Below the pieces are notes generated by a model. It had not been told where the DNA came from and ran no database searches. It saw only the letters and a program-made list of their open reading frames with translations. A stretch of DNA of 64,000 bases from Elusimicrobiota bacterium (GTDB lineage: Bacteria; Elusimicrobiota; Elusimicrobia; FEN-1173), in NCBI GenBank assembly GCA_016715645.1, contig JADJZR010000013.1, positions 14,785-78,784 on the forward strand, given 5' to 3'. A program made the translations under genes and the position numbers. Positions 51,972-60,301 of this stretch are shown here, piece after piece; within the stretch, counting starts at the first letter, position 1; every line of letters starts with the position of its first letter.

Positions 51972-52109
51972 GCGAGCCTTCCTTACTTAAGTTGGGGACA
52001 CGGACAAACCACTTCCGGGACCCACCGTAAGTATCGGACGAATCAGGAATTTCTTAACGGAGAGAAAAATATAAATGGCAAAAACGTTGCTTGCATGTGA
52101 AACAAAAGT

Positions 52110-52162
52110 TTACAAAAGATTTACAAGTTGTTAAGGCGAAATTAACTTGGCCCACTTACAAT
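52110..52162 (+). promoter_or_regulatory. Pho-box-like site plus -10 upstream of the giant gene
   Basis: TTACAA 52110-52115, TTACAA 52121-52126 (11 bp on), TTAAGG 52131-52136 (10 bp on), a 20-bp gap, TACAAT 52157-52162. The core TTTACAAGTTGTTAAGG matches the 40658-40674 site except for one base. The 52002-52332 gap contains this site and one palindromic repeat, otherwise nothing. Confidence 0.65.
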
Positions 52163-52270
52163 ATCCTCATTAAAATTGTTTCACCTATTTTCCAAAGATA
52201 ATTAATGGCTTATTTGCTTATGTCAATGCGCTACTGCATAGTTATACAGGAACGAAAGGCATTTCCATGC

Positions 52271-52305
52271 CCGTCATTCCGGCGTGGGGTTAGCCGGAAT
52301 CCAGT
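52271..52305. repeat. Palindromic intergenic element
   Basis: ATTCCGGC (52276-52283) and GCCGGAAT (52293-52300) form a perfect 8-bp dyad inside CCGTCATTCCGGC...GCCGGAATCCAG, the form of a common dispersed bacterial repeat (GTCATTCC...GGAATCCAG). Similar to 17590-17628. Confidence 0.6.
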
Positions 52306-52332
52306 CGTTTTTGTCTTGAGGGGGCCACAGTG

Positions 52333-52659
52333 ATGTCGTTATTCTTTTCGGTTTCCGGGATTCGCAGGCGTTGGTCGGTCTTCGCGCTCAGTGTGATATT
52401 TTTTGGGTCCAATGTCCTTGCCGTCCATGCGGGAGAGGCCAGTTTTTGGGCGGAGCGTCGCAATGTCTCCCGACGAATGCATGGGGTGGAAGCAAAATCC
52501 GGGGCCACCGGGTTCGGGCTGACGGCGGAACAGTATCAGACCCTGACCCAACTGCCGAAGGCTGGCCAGTTGAACCCCGGCAGCATTCAGGGCGGTTCAT
52601 CCGTCGGCTCTGGACGGGCAGTGTCCCCCCCCTGTTTCGAACGTCTTTCGACCTTTTGA
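52333..52659 (+). CDS. Giant secreted protein, segment 1 (signal peptide)
   Basis: From ATG 52333 (GAGGGGG upstream): signal peptide RWSVFALSVIFFGSNVLAVHAG, then SFWAERRNVSRRM and a Gly/Ser-rich linker. The frame ends shortly after a C8 run (52625-52632). Removing one C gives an uninterrupted SPPVSNVFRPFEH that continues into segment 2, so 52333-59272 is most simply a single gene of about 2,300 codons with three frame breaks. Confidence 0.75.
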   Translation: MSLFFSVSGIRRRWSVFALSVIFFGSNVLAVHAGEASFWAERRNVSRRMHGVEAKSGATGFGLTAEQYQTLTQLPKAGQLNPGSIQGGSSVGSGRAVSPPCFERLSTF

Positions 52660-52672
52660 ACACCCGACCCTT

Positions 52673-53086
52673 TTGGGTGACACCCCCACGTGGGTGTCAC
52701 AGCTTATCCTCCCTTACGGGTCCATCCTTGAGGCGCATCTCGCCAAAAAACCCAACGCGCCCTTCATCGTCCACATCCAGGACGCCCACGGGATCGAGGA
52801 AGCCCAAAAGAACATGGCGGCCATGATCGAGGGGCTGAGCGAAAACCGAGGGGTGAGCCTGGTCGGGGTCGAAGCCGCCCAGGGCCCTTTCAACATGGGA
52901 CCCTACCGGGACTGGCCGGACGCAAATGTGACCCGTGACGTGGCCACCTATTTCCTCAAAGATGGCACAATCGGCGGAGCGGAATTCGCCGGGATCACCG
53001 CCCCCAAGCCTCTGACACTTTGGGGGATCGAGGATACAGACCTTTACCTCGCTAACGTTCATGCCTTAATAGACGCAACAAGCTGA
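52673..53086 (+). CDS. Giant secreted protein, segment 2 (HIQDAH domain)
   Basis: The open frame actually extends upstream to about 52630 without a start or ribosome site. It holds the motif VHIQDAHGIEEAQKN (residues 33-47), then LVGVEAAQGPFN, DVATYFLKDGTIGGAEF and PLTLWGIEDTDLYL. I know this pattern from large secreted proteins of Omnitrophota/Elusimicrobiota-type genomes; it vaguely recalls the ChaN/erythromycin-esterase-like fold. Catalysis is unproven. A -1 shift between about 53055 and 53083 leads into segment 3 (NRRNKLKPELTKALAG). Confidence 0.75.
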   Translation: MGDTPTWVSQLILPYGSILEAHLAKKPNAPFIVHIQDAHGIEEAQKNMAAMIEGLSENRGVSLVGVEAAQGPFNMGPYRDWPDANVTRDVATYFLKDGTIGGAEFAGITAPKPLTLWGIEDTDLYLANVHALIDATS

Positions 53087-53268
53087 AACCGGAACTAACA
53101 AAAGCCTTAGCCGGTATCAAAAGGTCCGTTTCTTCCCTCAAGGAAACGATTTATTCCAAGGAACTGAAAGACTTTGACAAGCATTTCCAGGCCTATCAAG
53201 ACCAACGGGAAGGGCTGGGAGCCTATGTCCGATTTTTAACGGCCGGATCACTGTCAAACAAAAAGGGG

Positions 53269-56200
53269 TTGCCGAACCTCCACCTTCTGGTCAAGGCTCT
53301 CATGGCCGAAGAGGCCCTGGACTTCAAGCAAGTGGAGAAAGAACGGCTCAAGCTGGTGGAAAGGCTGGCCCTTCGCCTTGCCAAGGATAAGCTGGACCTC
53401 CTTGTGCAAAAGAGCTTCCAATACCGCGCCGGTCAAATTGGCTACGGCGATTATCATCGGTTTCTAAAATCTCTGTGCCGTGAAAACGGGATCTCCCTGG
53501 GCGACCTGAACCAACTGGACAATTACATCGAATACGTCCTCCTGGCAGACAAGATTGACCGAAACAACCTATTGAACGAGTTGACCCGCGCCGAAAAGGC
53601 CTCTCAAGACCGGCTGGCGATCACGTCCGAACAAAAAAAACTGGTGGCCGTCGCTCGGCGCCTGGCCCTCCTTGAAAAACTCTCGACCCACACCATGACG
53701 CCAGACGATTGGGCGGCCTTCGAGAAAGAAAGAGAGCACATTCTGACCATCGCCTCCGACCTTGCCACCCTTTCCGGCGAAGAACAGGCGCTACCCCTTG
53801 ACACCCTGGCCGGTCTGCTCAGTCCGTCAGAAAGTTTTTGCCGTTTTGCCATCGACCGCAACGCCGCTTTCATTGACAACCTTTCCGCCCAAATGGAAAT
53901 GAAAAAAGCATCCTCGGCAGTCCTCGTAGCCGGAGGCTTCCATTCCGACGGCCTAACCCGCCTTCTCCGGGAAAGAGACTTATCATACGTGGTGGTCTCC
54001 CCCAAAATCAGCGAAGTCCCCAAAGAGAATAATTACTTGGATGTATTTGCCCGTGACCCATTGCCCCTAGAAAAACTGTTCGCGGGGGAAAAGATTTCGT
54101 TAAACAGCGCCAGGCTGTCCGGTGGAACGATGAGGGGGTTTGAGGGCCCGGCGTCCGCTTTTCGGCGCGAAGGGGTGGCCACCATGGCCGCCACGGCTTC
54201 TCTTGAACCGAACGTGGATCACACAGCTCTCAGTCGGACGGCGGAGAGCACCGCGGCGGAGCTTAGCGCACCCATGTCGATCGAGATTTCCGGCAGTTCC
54301 AACCGTACGTGGACAACCATCGACACCAATGGGGACGATCAAGTCGACCTGAAAATGATAGCGACTCCTTCGGGACGTTCGCTGCCGCCGCAGGAAGATT
54401 CCCCTCCCTTGTCAACAGTGGAGATCGACGGCCGCGCCAAAATTACCTTTCACCAAATCCGTCCAGGTTTATTCAAAAAAGTTTGGGCTTCGATCCGGAA
54501 AATATTTCCCATCCGCAGTCCGGTGAACAGCCGTGGTGGGGTCGAACAAACACCTATATTGAACACCGGTTTCCCCATCCTTCAAGTCCCCCAGGGGGGC
54601 CTGATTGGGAAGTTTCGTCTTTTGTCCGACCCTCAATGGGATCCCGCTTCAAAAACTGTCTCTTTTGTGGGGCAAGACATTGAAAACCCGGGCAAACCAC
54701 CCGAAACAATTCGCCTTGAGGCTGAAATCGTTGATCGAGAGGAATGGGCCGACCGCCTTTATTCGAGTCTATCTGGTATGGGAAACGACTTGGTGATTGA
54801 GATCATGGATTGGTTTCAAGACGCTTTCCATGGTCCATTGATCGTTTTAAAAGACAATCCCATCACCCAAGGCATAGGGACCCAGGTGGGAGAGCAAGGC
54901 GGATTCGTAGCCGTTTCTGAACGCTACGCTAATAATCACATCGCTTGGTTTCACGAGATCGCGGAAGCCATGGCCCCGAATGCCGATGAAATCCTCTCAC
55001 GACTTTCCCAAAACTCCCAGGCCTGGTACAAGGCCCATATGTCCAAACCGGGCCGACAGGGTATGGAACGGCACTACGCCATCCGGGCTCTCCAACGTGA
55101 AGTATTTCGGCAATCTGACTTAAGTTTGACCTATGAAATCAAGGGCCGATTGTCCGCCACGGATATCTCGAAAAAACTCAGTTTGGCCAAATTAAAAAAT
55201 GGGTTTGTCGTTCGGAAAGAGTTTTCCCGGCAACGCTCTTCGCAGAACAGCCGGGAGGGTGAAATATCTTTATTGGAAGATCTGATCAATACCCAGAGGA
55301 AGGCCGAGGAAGAAGAAATTGTAAGACAACGGATTGAACAAGAAGAGATCGAACGGCGCCATGCCGAAGAAACAGCTGTAAGGGTTAAAATTCGATCTCT
55401 TCTCGATCTAGCAAAGGGGATTTTCGAAGCCCCCTTGGCTTCGGATTTGGCGCACGAACACCGGTTAATAGAAAAAGACAAGGCCGCCCTCGCCGCCGTT
55501 TCCGTTCTTCGGCCGTTATTCGAAATGAATCCCGAATGGGTGGCGGAGGCACTGGTTGAAGATTTGATGGCTGGTGGCGCAACGCCGGCGGACCTCTATT
55601 CCCTCATGGGGAAAGACTCATTTGGGGTATACCTTGCGAAGAATGTTGTCCCCCATTTGGGAGAGAGGGCCTTATCGCAAACATTATTAAAGCTGATGGA
55701 GAAACGATCGACATTGCAATGGAATAGACGAGCATTCAAAGCCCACGCTGCCGTCGTCACCCTTTTCGTCGACCATGCGCCAAGACTGGGGGAAAGTGCA
55801 ACCGCTGAGGTCGCCGGGCCGCTTCTCATGGCCCTACGAAAGGAATTTAGGGCTCGGCCGTACACGCGCTTGAGTTTTGTTCAAGGCATCCCTGATTACA
55901 GGAGATACTTCGACGTGGATGGAGACGTGGTCTTCTTTAAAGATGACTTCTTGAAGAGATTGCTGGTGCGAGACATGGGAGCCCGCCGGAACCTACACAC
56001 GCTGTACCATGAGGCCATTCGCGAACAGGAATATTTGTCAAGTTTAACCGACAACTTGCTGTCAAAGGACACCGAGGGGCATCTTTTTAACGCCCTCCTT
56101 TCAACGCTCCATCAAGAGGAAAACCCGCTCGTGCGTGCTCATTTGGAGAGTAGTCTGATCCGCGCCTGGAGAACCACCCTCCCCTCCGCGCATGAGAGGT

Positions 56201-56727
56201 TATTAAACCTTGTCAAGGAGATTCAAGCAACACATCACAATGGCGATGAGAGATTAAAAGAAGACGCGATAGGACGCTTGTTAATGATCGCACACAAAGA
56301 TGGTTGGGATTCTGGAATTTCCTTTGACATTGTTTTTTCAATGGCCATGGATGGCTTGCCGGGATTATTCGAAGCGGTTCGATCCCAATCTTCGGAAATA
56401 GACAAAATGCCTCGCGGTATTGAAAGGGATATGGCAAACAGGCAAATGGGAGAGACGATGACGGCGGTGAAAAAGAGACTCGCCATTTTGTGGAGGGTGG
56501 CTTTAAGCGCGACGTCCCAATCATCCGTTCCGGCATCGATCTCCGTGGCGGGACGAGCCATGGCTTACCTTGTTGAAGTGGCGCAAAAGGAAGGGGACAT
56601 CGCCATCCGGTCCGAAACCATCGCTCTCCTTGGGATCGCGGTCGAAAAAGGTTACCCAGCCGCGGTTCGTGCGTTCCTTCCCCTCAATACAGCCGTCTTC
56701 CCGACAATTCGAAAACCTTTTTTATAA
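53269..56727 (+). CDS. Giant secreted protein, segment 3 (central region)
   Basis: 1152 residues counted from 53269, but the frame is open from about 53058 and TTG 53269 is not a real start. It begins with a helical region completing the HIQDAH domain (YLDVFARDPLPLEKLF), then a variable linker, a domain with HEIAEA at residues 562-567 (WFHEIAEAMAP), an acidic coiled coil (about 674-705, RKAEEEEIVRQRIEQEEIER) and a helical-repeat C-terminus. A +1 shift near 56700 (AVFP / RQFENLFYNN) passes to segment 4. Confidence 0.78.
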   Translation: MPNLHLLVKALMAEEALDFKQVEKERLKLVERLALRLAKDKLDLLVQKSFQYRAGQIGYGDYHRFLKSLCRENGISLGDLNQLDNYIEYVLLADKIDRNNLLNELTRAEKASQDRLAITSEQKKLVAVARRLALLEKLSTHTMTPDDWAAFEKEREHILTIASDLATLSGEEQALPLDTLAGLLSPSESFCRFAIDRNAAFIDNLSAQMEMKKASSAVLVAGGFHSDGLTRLLRERDLSYVVVSPKISEVPKENNYLDVFARDPLPLEKLFAGEKISLNSARLSGGTMRGFEGPASAFRREGVATMAATASLEPNVDHTALSRTAESTAAELSAPMSIEISGSSNRTWTTIDTNGDDQVDLKMIATPSGRSLPPQEDSPPLSTVEIDGRAKITFHQIRPGLFKKVWASIRKIFPIRSPVNSRGGVEQTPILNTGFPILQVPQGGLIGKFRLLSDPQWDPASKTVSFVGQDIENPGKPPETIRLEAEIVDREEWADRLYSSLSGMGNDLVIEIMDWFQDAFHGPLIVLKDNPITQGIGTQVGEQGGFVAVSERYANNHIAWFHEIAEAMAPNADEILSRLSQNSQAWYKAHMSKPGRQGMERHYAIRALQREVFRQSDLSLTYEIKGRLSATDISKKLSLAKLKNGFVVRKEFSRQRSSQNSREGEISLLEDLINTQRKAEEEEIVRQRIEQEEIERRHAEETAVRVKIRSLLDLAKGIFEAPLASDLAHEHRLIEKDKAALAAVSVLRPLFEMNPEWVAEALVEDLMAGGATPADLYSLMGKDSFGVYLAKNVVPHLGERALSQTLLKLMEKRSTLQWNRRAFKAHAAVVTLFVDHAPRLGESATAEVAGPLLMALRKEFRARPYTRLSFVQGIPDYRRYFDVDGDVVFFKDDFLKRLLVRDMGARRNLHTLYHEAIREQEYLSSLTDNLLSKDTEGHLFNALLSTLHQEENPLVRAHLESSLIRAWRTTLPSAHERLLNLVKEIQATHHNGDERLKEDAIGRLLMIAHKDGWDSGISFDIVFSMAMDGLPGLFEAVRSQSSEIDKMPRGIERDMANRQMGETMTAVKKRLAILWRVALSATSQSSVPASISVAGRAMAYLVEVAQKEGDIAIRSETIALLGIAVEKGYPAAVRAFLPLNTAVFPTIRKPFL

Positions 56728-59272
56728 CAACCCCAGTGATGAGGTCATTCTTAACGCCCTACGGTCAAAGGCCATGCCTGTTCGTCTGGGGTTCCTCTTA
56801 TTGCGTCGATACAAAAATGATCCAAGCCGCGCGGGGTTGCTGAAAGCCATCGTATTGGATAGGAAAACAAACGAGGGGGATTCCCTGGGCATTAATGCCC
56901 AAATTCGTTTCTATGCCTTTGCGCTCTACGGCTGTCAGTATTTGAAAACAACGAATGAAGATGGGATAACCTCTTCTTACGACGAGAATCAATTTCAAGA
57001 AATGGCCGGTGCGCTTGCGCCGCATGCACACGGTTTTATCGGGACCGCCATCGATGATTCAAAACTCATCGACCGGCTGTTTGATGGTTGGCCTGGGCAG
57101 GACGAAGAGTTGGGAGCGTACGCAATCGCCACGGTCCTTGATGCCTTTCATGGGAATTTGACCGGTTTGAAAGCGAAGGGTTTTGTGGCGGTGGCGGAGA
57201 GAGCGGTTAACGCCCGCGCCAGCTCCTATCTAAATAATGCCAATGATGATCTCTTGTTCGGAGGTCACCTTCTCCGAAGAGCTCAAAACCCCGTTCAATT
57301 CTTTTTTCAAGCAATGGTCCACGAACTCACGCACATCTTGTTGGAGAACCAACATGATTATTTGACGGGGGAATTAGTCGGTGGGACGATTCATGAATGG
57401 TTGGCTGATTTGGCCGCGGAGGATTTTTCCAGGAGAAGGGGTTTATCCCTGGAGGATTACCGAGATATCTTAGGGTTTGATAGGGATTTATCATTTGTTG
57501 AAGAGGATTCGTTCCATACCATTGAGGTTCATGAGGGTGCACGGGCCCAGCAGTTGCTGATTGCAGGGTGGCTTTCGGAAAACGGCCTCACGCTTGATCC
57601 GTCAAAAATGGTTCGTGCGGCATTGGATGTTCTACCGGGAACGTCGGGCGATGACCTGGACGTTGTGGTAAGAAAGGTCCTTGAGAGGTTTGCGGGACGT
57701 CCGCTGGAGGACTCAGAAACAGCGGGGATGAATCGTATGTTTCTGTCTTTGTTTGATTATAGATTCGATGAATTTATTGAGGGGAAGTATCGGCAAAGAA
57801 TTCTTTCTTTGCCCGTTTTGCGTGAAATATTGAGCCCCTTGTTGGATGGGTTGGCCACCTCTCTTCAATCGGTGTTCCCTTCCGGACAGGAGGAAGGGGT
57901 TTTGGCGGAGGCGACCGCTCGCTCCCTGGCCGGAGCCGGCCTATGGACCGGGGGCCTCTTTCCATTGTTATCCCTGGGAACCAAAAACGTTTTGGACGCT
58001 GTCGCGAAGAGCCTTGCGGCATGGGGATTGGAACCAATAAAAGACATGAGTCCACGACTTTGGCCGCAAATGATTCAGAAGGCGATGGCGGGGGGACTTC
58101 AGTTAGAGCTGATACAATCCATCGTGGGCGCCCTGGCGAGGGACGGATTCATGGAAGAGCGTGCGTGGACTGCGAAGGAAAACGCCGCTCTTGAGAAGGT
58201 ACAAAGACGATTGGCGTCGGACCTCCCGGGGGTTCGCGCCATTGAGTATGTGCGACTGGGATTTGGCAAAAAGGCCGTGGATCCCTCCACGGGGGCCGAA
58301 GTATCATTGGACACAAGCTTGTTTATGGGGTTTGACATGAAACCGGATGGGACGTTAAGAGTTTTTGTCCATCCCGACGTTTTCAATGGGGCCGCCGACC
58401 CGGCCGCGTTTCTTCTCGATGCCATGATGCACGAGATTCTTGAAGGACCAGGGGGTGTGGAACACTCGATCCTTGAGGACGAAGGCATCGGAATGGACCG
58501 AAATATCGATTGGCAGACAGCGGAGGCGCGAATTTCATCAGTCCAGTTGAGGTTGGCAACGAACTTATTGGAGCGATGGTCACGGGATGGTGATCCAGAT
58601 GCCCTAATAAAATTGGCGATGGTTGGGGCTCATGGGGTGAATTGGGATGGAGCGCGGCCAGCGACCCCTGTCGGGGCCATGGGGCCGACGTTCGCTCTGG
58701 CGGGGGACCGTGGACAGCGGGCGTTGGCTCACCTCATGGCTGTGGCGGAGGATGTCGGAATGGATTCCACCCTGGTCGAACGATTGTTGCATCGGGGCCT
58801 TTTGGTGGCGGGTTGGCGGGCGGTATTGGCCGAGGCCCCCGGCGCGTTCCACTATGTGGACGTTTCCCCTCTGGATGAGGCTCCGGGATCCGAAAATCGG
58901 TTGGCCTGTGAAACGCTTCTTTCCGCTTTGGAGGTTGTTGTGGCCGCCGACCCAAATCCAACAAAGAGGGCCCAACAGATTTTTATCGGATGCGACAACC
59001 AGGGTCAAAAAACCTTCGTTGAGTCGCGGTTTCCGACCTTAAAGGGCTCTCGGTTTAAAACTAATCGATTTGAGGGAAAGGATATCGCTGTCGGATGGGC
59101 GGCAACCGAGGTCGACGAGGCCGGGTCGTCCTCTTTGCACGTTCACACGGTGCGGGAGTTGAACACCGACGGCACGCCTCCGGGGATCGACGTGCTGCCC
59201 AGCCCCTACAGCTTGAGCACGATCATGCAAAAAGCATTGGATTCCATTATCCGCGTCTTGATTGCCGCTTAA
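56570..59272 (+). CDS. Giant secreted protein, segment 4 (zincin-like domain)
   Basis: Genuine sequence starts at about residue 46 (RQFENLFYNN); the earlier residues are an out-of-frame shadow. It contains HELTH at 251-255 (AMVHELTHILLENQHD) and HEWLADLAAE at 275-284, the arrangement of a gluzincin metallopeptidase with Glu276 as possible third zinc ligand. A further HEILE lies at 621-625 (AMMHEILEGPGG). The C-terminal part is a Rossmann-like alpha/beta region and ends LDSIIRVLIAA. A secreted or cell-surface peptidase role is inferred. Confidence 0.8.
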   Translation: MLKWRKRKGTSPSGPKPSLSLGSRSKKVTQPRFVRSFPSIQPSSRQFENLFYNNPSDEVILNALRSKAMPVRLGFLLLRRYKNDPSRAGLLKAIVLDRKTNEGDSLGINAQIRFYAFALYGCQYLKTTNEDGITSSYDENQFQEMAGALAPHAHGFIGTAIDDSKLIDRLFDGWPGQDEELGAYAIATVLDAFHGNLTGLKAKGFVAVAERAVNARASSYLNNANDDLLFGGHLLRRAQNPVQFFFQAMVHELTHILLENQHDYLTGELVGGTIHEWLADLAAEDFSRRRGLSLEDYRDILGFDRDLSFVEEDSFHTIEVHEGARAQQLLIAGWLSENGLTLDPSKMVRAALDVLPGTSGDDLDVVVRKVLERFAGRPLEDSETAGMNRMFLSLFDYRFDEFIEGKYRQRILSLPVLREILSPLLDGLATSLQSVFPSGQEEGVLAEATARSLAGAGLWTGGLFPLLSLGTKNVLDAVAKSLAAWGLEPIKDMSPRLWPQMIQKAMAGGLQLELIQSIVGALARDGFMEERAWTAKENAALEKVQRRLASDLPGVRAIEYVRLGFGKKAVDPSTGAEVSLDTSLFMGFDMKPDGTLRVFVHPDVFNGAADPAAFLLDAMMHEILEGPGGVEHSILEDEGIGMDRNIDWQTAEARISSVQLRLATNLLERWSRDGDPDALIKLAMVGAHGVNWDGARPATPVGAMGPTFALAGDRGQRALAHLMAVAEDVGMDSTLVERLLHRGLLVAGWRAVLAEAPGAFHYVDVSPLDEAPGSENRLACETLLSALEVVVAADPNPTKRAQQIFIGCDNQGQKTFVESRFPTLKGSRFKTNRFEGKDIAVGWAATEVDEAGSSSLHVHTVRELNTDGTPPGIDVLPSPYSLSTIMQKALDSIIRVLIAA

Positions 59273-59310
59273 AAATTCAACCTATTTGCCCCACCCGGGT
59301 TAAGGGGACT

Positions 59311-59345
59311 ATAGTGAGCATTTTACAATGCAAAATGCTCACTAT
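59311..59345. terminator. Perfect 14-bp inverted repeat between convergent genes
   Basis: 59311-59324 pairs perfectly with 59332-59345 around a 7-base loop. The stem ends in TTTT/AAAA, so in both directions the hairpin is flanked by A/T-rich sequence. Located between the giant gene (+) and the toxin gene (-), it fits a bidirectional terminator, although GC content is low. Confidence 0.5.
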
Positions 59346-59387
59346 CTATACAAAATGCACGGTCCACAACCGACCGGCCAGATGTTT

Positions 59388-59732
59388 CTAACGGCCCAGG
59401 ATGATGTCGATACCGGTCAGAACGAGGTTCAGTTGGCGGGATGACAGTTTTCCCGCCCGCTCGGTCAAAAGGGTTCTGTCGAGAGCGATGATCTGGGAGA
59501 CGTTGGCGACGGAATCTTTTGGGAGGTCCGTCTCGTTTGCGGACAAAAAGACGTTCCCGGGAGCCTCCGCCCACTGGAGATTGCTTGTCAACGGGACACA
59601 AACAATAGTCGCGATTCGGCTCCTGTTCAAAGGGTCGCCCTGGACGACGGCGACGGGACGTCGAAAGCCGGGCCCCGACCCCGTAGGGTCGGGAAGATCG
59701 GCCCACCATATCTCCCCCTGGGCGACTTTCAC
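59388..59732 (-). CDS. MazF/PemK-type endoribonuclease toxin
   Basis: 114 residues from GTG 59732, overlapping the antitoxin stop by GTGA. MazF landmarks: AQGEIWWADLPDPTGSGPG, R25 in GFRRPVAVVQGD, and the CVPLTSNLQWA beta segment with Thr49/Ser50. MazF cleaves mRNA at short motifs. The long N-terminal extension in the open frame is rejected because it overlaps the antitoxin. Confidence 0.9.
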   Translation of the reverse strand: MKVAQGEIWWADLPDPTGSGPGFRRPVAVVQGDPLNRSRIATIVCVPLTSNLQWAEAPGNVFLSANETDLPKDSVANVSQIIALDRTLLTERAGKLSSRQLNLVLTGIDIILGR

Positions 59733-59965
59733 CAGGACGAAGTTTTTAGACGACGGCGGCCCGCTTCTTGAAGAAAAGGATCGAGCGGTTCGCTCATTTC
59801 CCCGCAAACCCTGTTCATGGCTTCCGTGACTTCATTGGGGGAATGACGGTACAAGTATTCCTGCATGGCCTCGCTGAGGAGGCGGCTTCGTGACTTCTTT
59901 ACTCGGCGCGTGTATTCCTCCACCTGGCGAAACAGGCGGTTCGGCATGGAAATGGCTGTTTTCAT
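59729..59965 (-). CDS. Ribbon-helix-helix antitoxin of the MazF-type toxin
   Basis: 78 residues from ATG 59965. N-terminal MKTAISMPNRLFRQVEEY and SRSRLLSEAMQEYLYRH form the ribbon-helix-helix, and the C-terminal acidic/Pro tail would block the toxin. Coupled to mazF by GTGA. No Shine-Dalgarno is seen and the promoter -10 lies 6 bases upstream, suggesting a leaderless transcript. Confidence 0.88.
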   Translation of the reverse strand: MKTAISMPNRLFRQVEEYTRRVKKSRSRLLSEAMQEYLYRHSPNEVTEAMNRVCGEMSEPLDPFLQEAGRRRLKTSSW

Positions 59966-59971
59966 ACCATT

Positions 59972-60000
59972 AGTATGACTCACACACATACGGCTGTCAA
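59972..60000 (-). promoter_or_regulatory. Promoter of the MazF-type toxin-antitoxin pair
   Basis: On the minus strand TTGACA (60000-59995), 17-bp spacer, CATACT (59977-59972). Transcription would start at about the antitoxin ATG (59965). Confidence 0.65.
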
Positions 60001-60051
60001 GGCCTGACAGAGCATTTTTTCCACGTTGGCAATTCCCTCATCCGGCCCTTC

Positions 60052-60096
60052 GGGTCGGCTTCGAGTCCCACGCTAAAACTGCCCGGGGCGGGACTC
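60052..60096. repeat. 45-bp direct repeat, copy A (tRNA 3'-end duplicate)
   Basis: Identical over 45 bp to 60190-60234. Its right half repeats the last 17 bases of the tRNA-Leu gene; the left half repeats the sequence just downstream of that tRNA. Similarity stops abruptly at the T-arm. Confidence 0.9.
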
Positions 60097-60149
60097 CCCT
60101 CTCCCCCGCCGCTTCGCGGCTCCTCCGAGGGCCGGCCGCCCTCGCTGGC

Positions 60150-60168
60150 GGGCCCTTCGGGCCCTTTT
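60150..60168 (+). terminator. Hairpin with short T run
   Basis: GGGCCC-TTC-GGGCCC followed by TTTT, between the two 45-bp repeats. It has the shape of a small intrinsic terminator on the plus strand, where no upstream plus-strand gene is adjacent, so it may simply be part of a palindromic intergenic element. Confidence 0.4.
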
Positions 60169-60189
60169 CTGCCATTCATGGCAGCGCGA

Positions 60190-60234
60190 GGGTCGGCTTC
60201 GAGTCCCACGCTAAAACTGCCCGGGGCGGGACTC
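60190..60234. repeat. 45-bp direct repeat, copy B (overlaps the tRNA 3' end)
   Basis: This is the copy contiguous with the functional tRNA-Leu: bases 60218-60234 are the tRNA 3' end, the rest is downstream flank. Copy A lies 138 bp away. Confidence 0.9.
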
Positions 60235-60301
60235 GAACCCGCACGAGCCTTTGGCTCACGGCATTTTAAGTGCCGTGTGTCTGCCGTTCCACCACCCGGG
60301 C
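60218..60301 (-). tRNA. tRNA-Leu (anticodon UAA)
   Basis: 84-nt gene. Acceptor GCCCGGG pairs with CCCGGGC plus discriminator A; anticodon stem CGGCA/TGCCG with loop CTTAAAA gives UAA; long variable arm GAGCC-AAA-GGCTC is typical of class II tRNAs; T arm GCGGG-TTCGAGT-CCCGC. CCA is not encoded. No intron is present although tRNA-Leu(UAA) is a classic intron host. The 5' half is also read as the C-terminus of the HNH gene. Confidence 0.97.

Noticed and set aside
60218..60301. Group I intron in tRNA-Leu(UAA)
   Set aside because: The tRNA folds completely with an uninterrupted anticodon arm; only the adjacent HNH gene hints at such elements.
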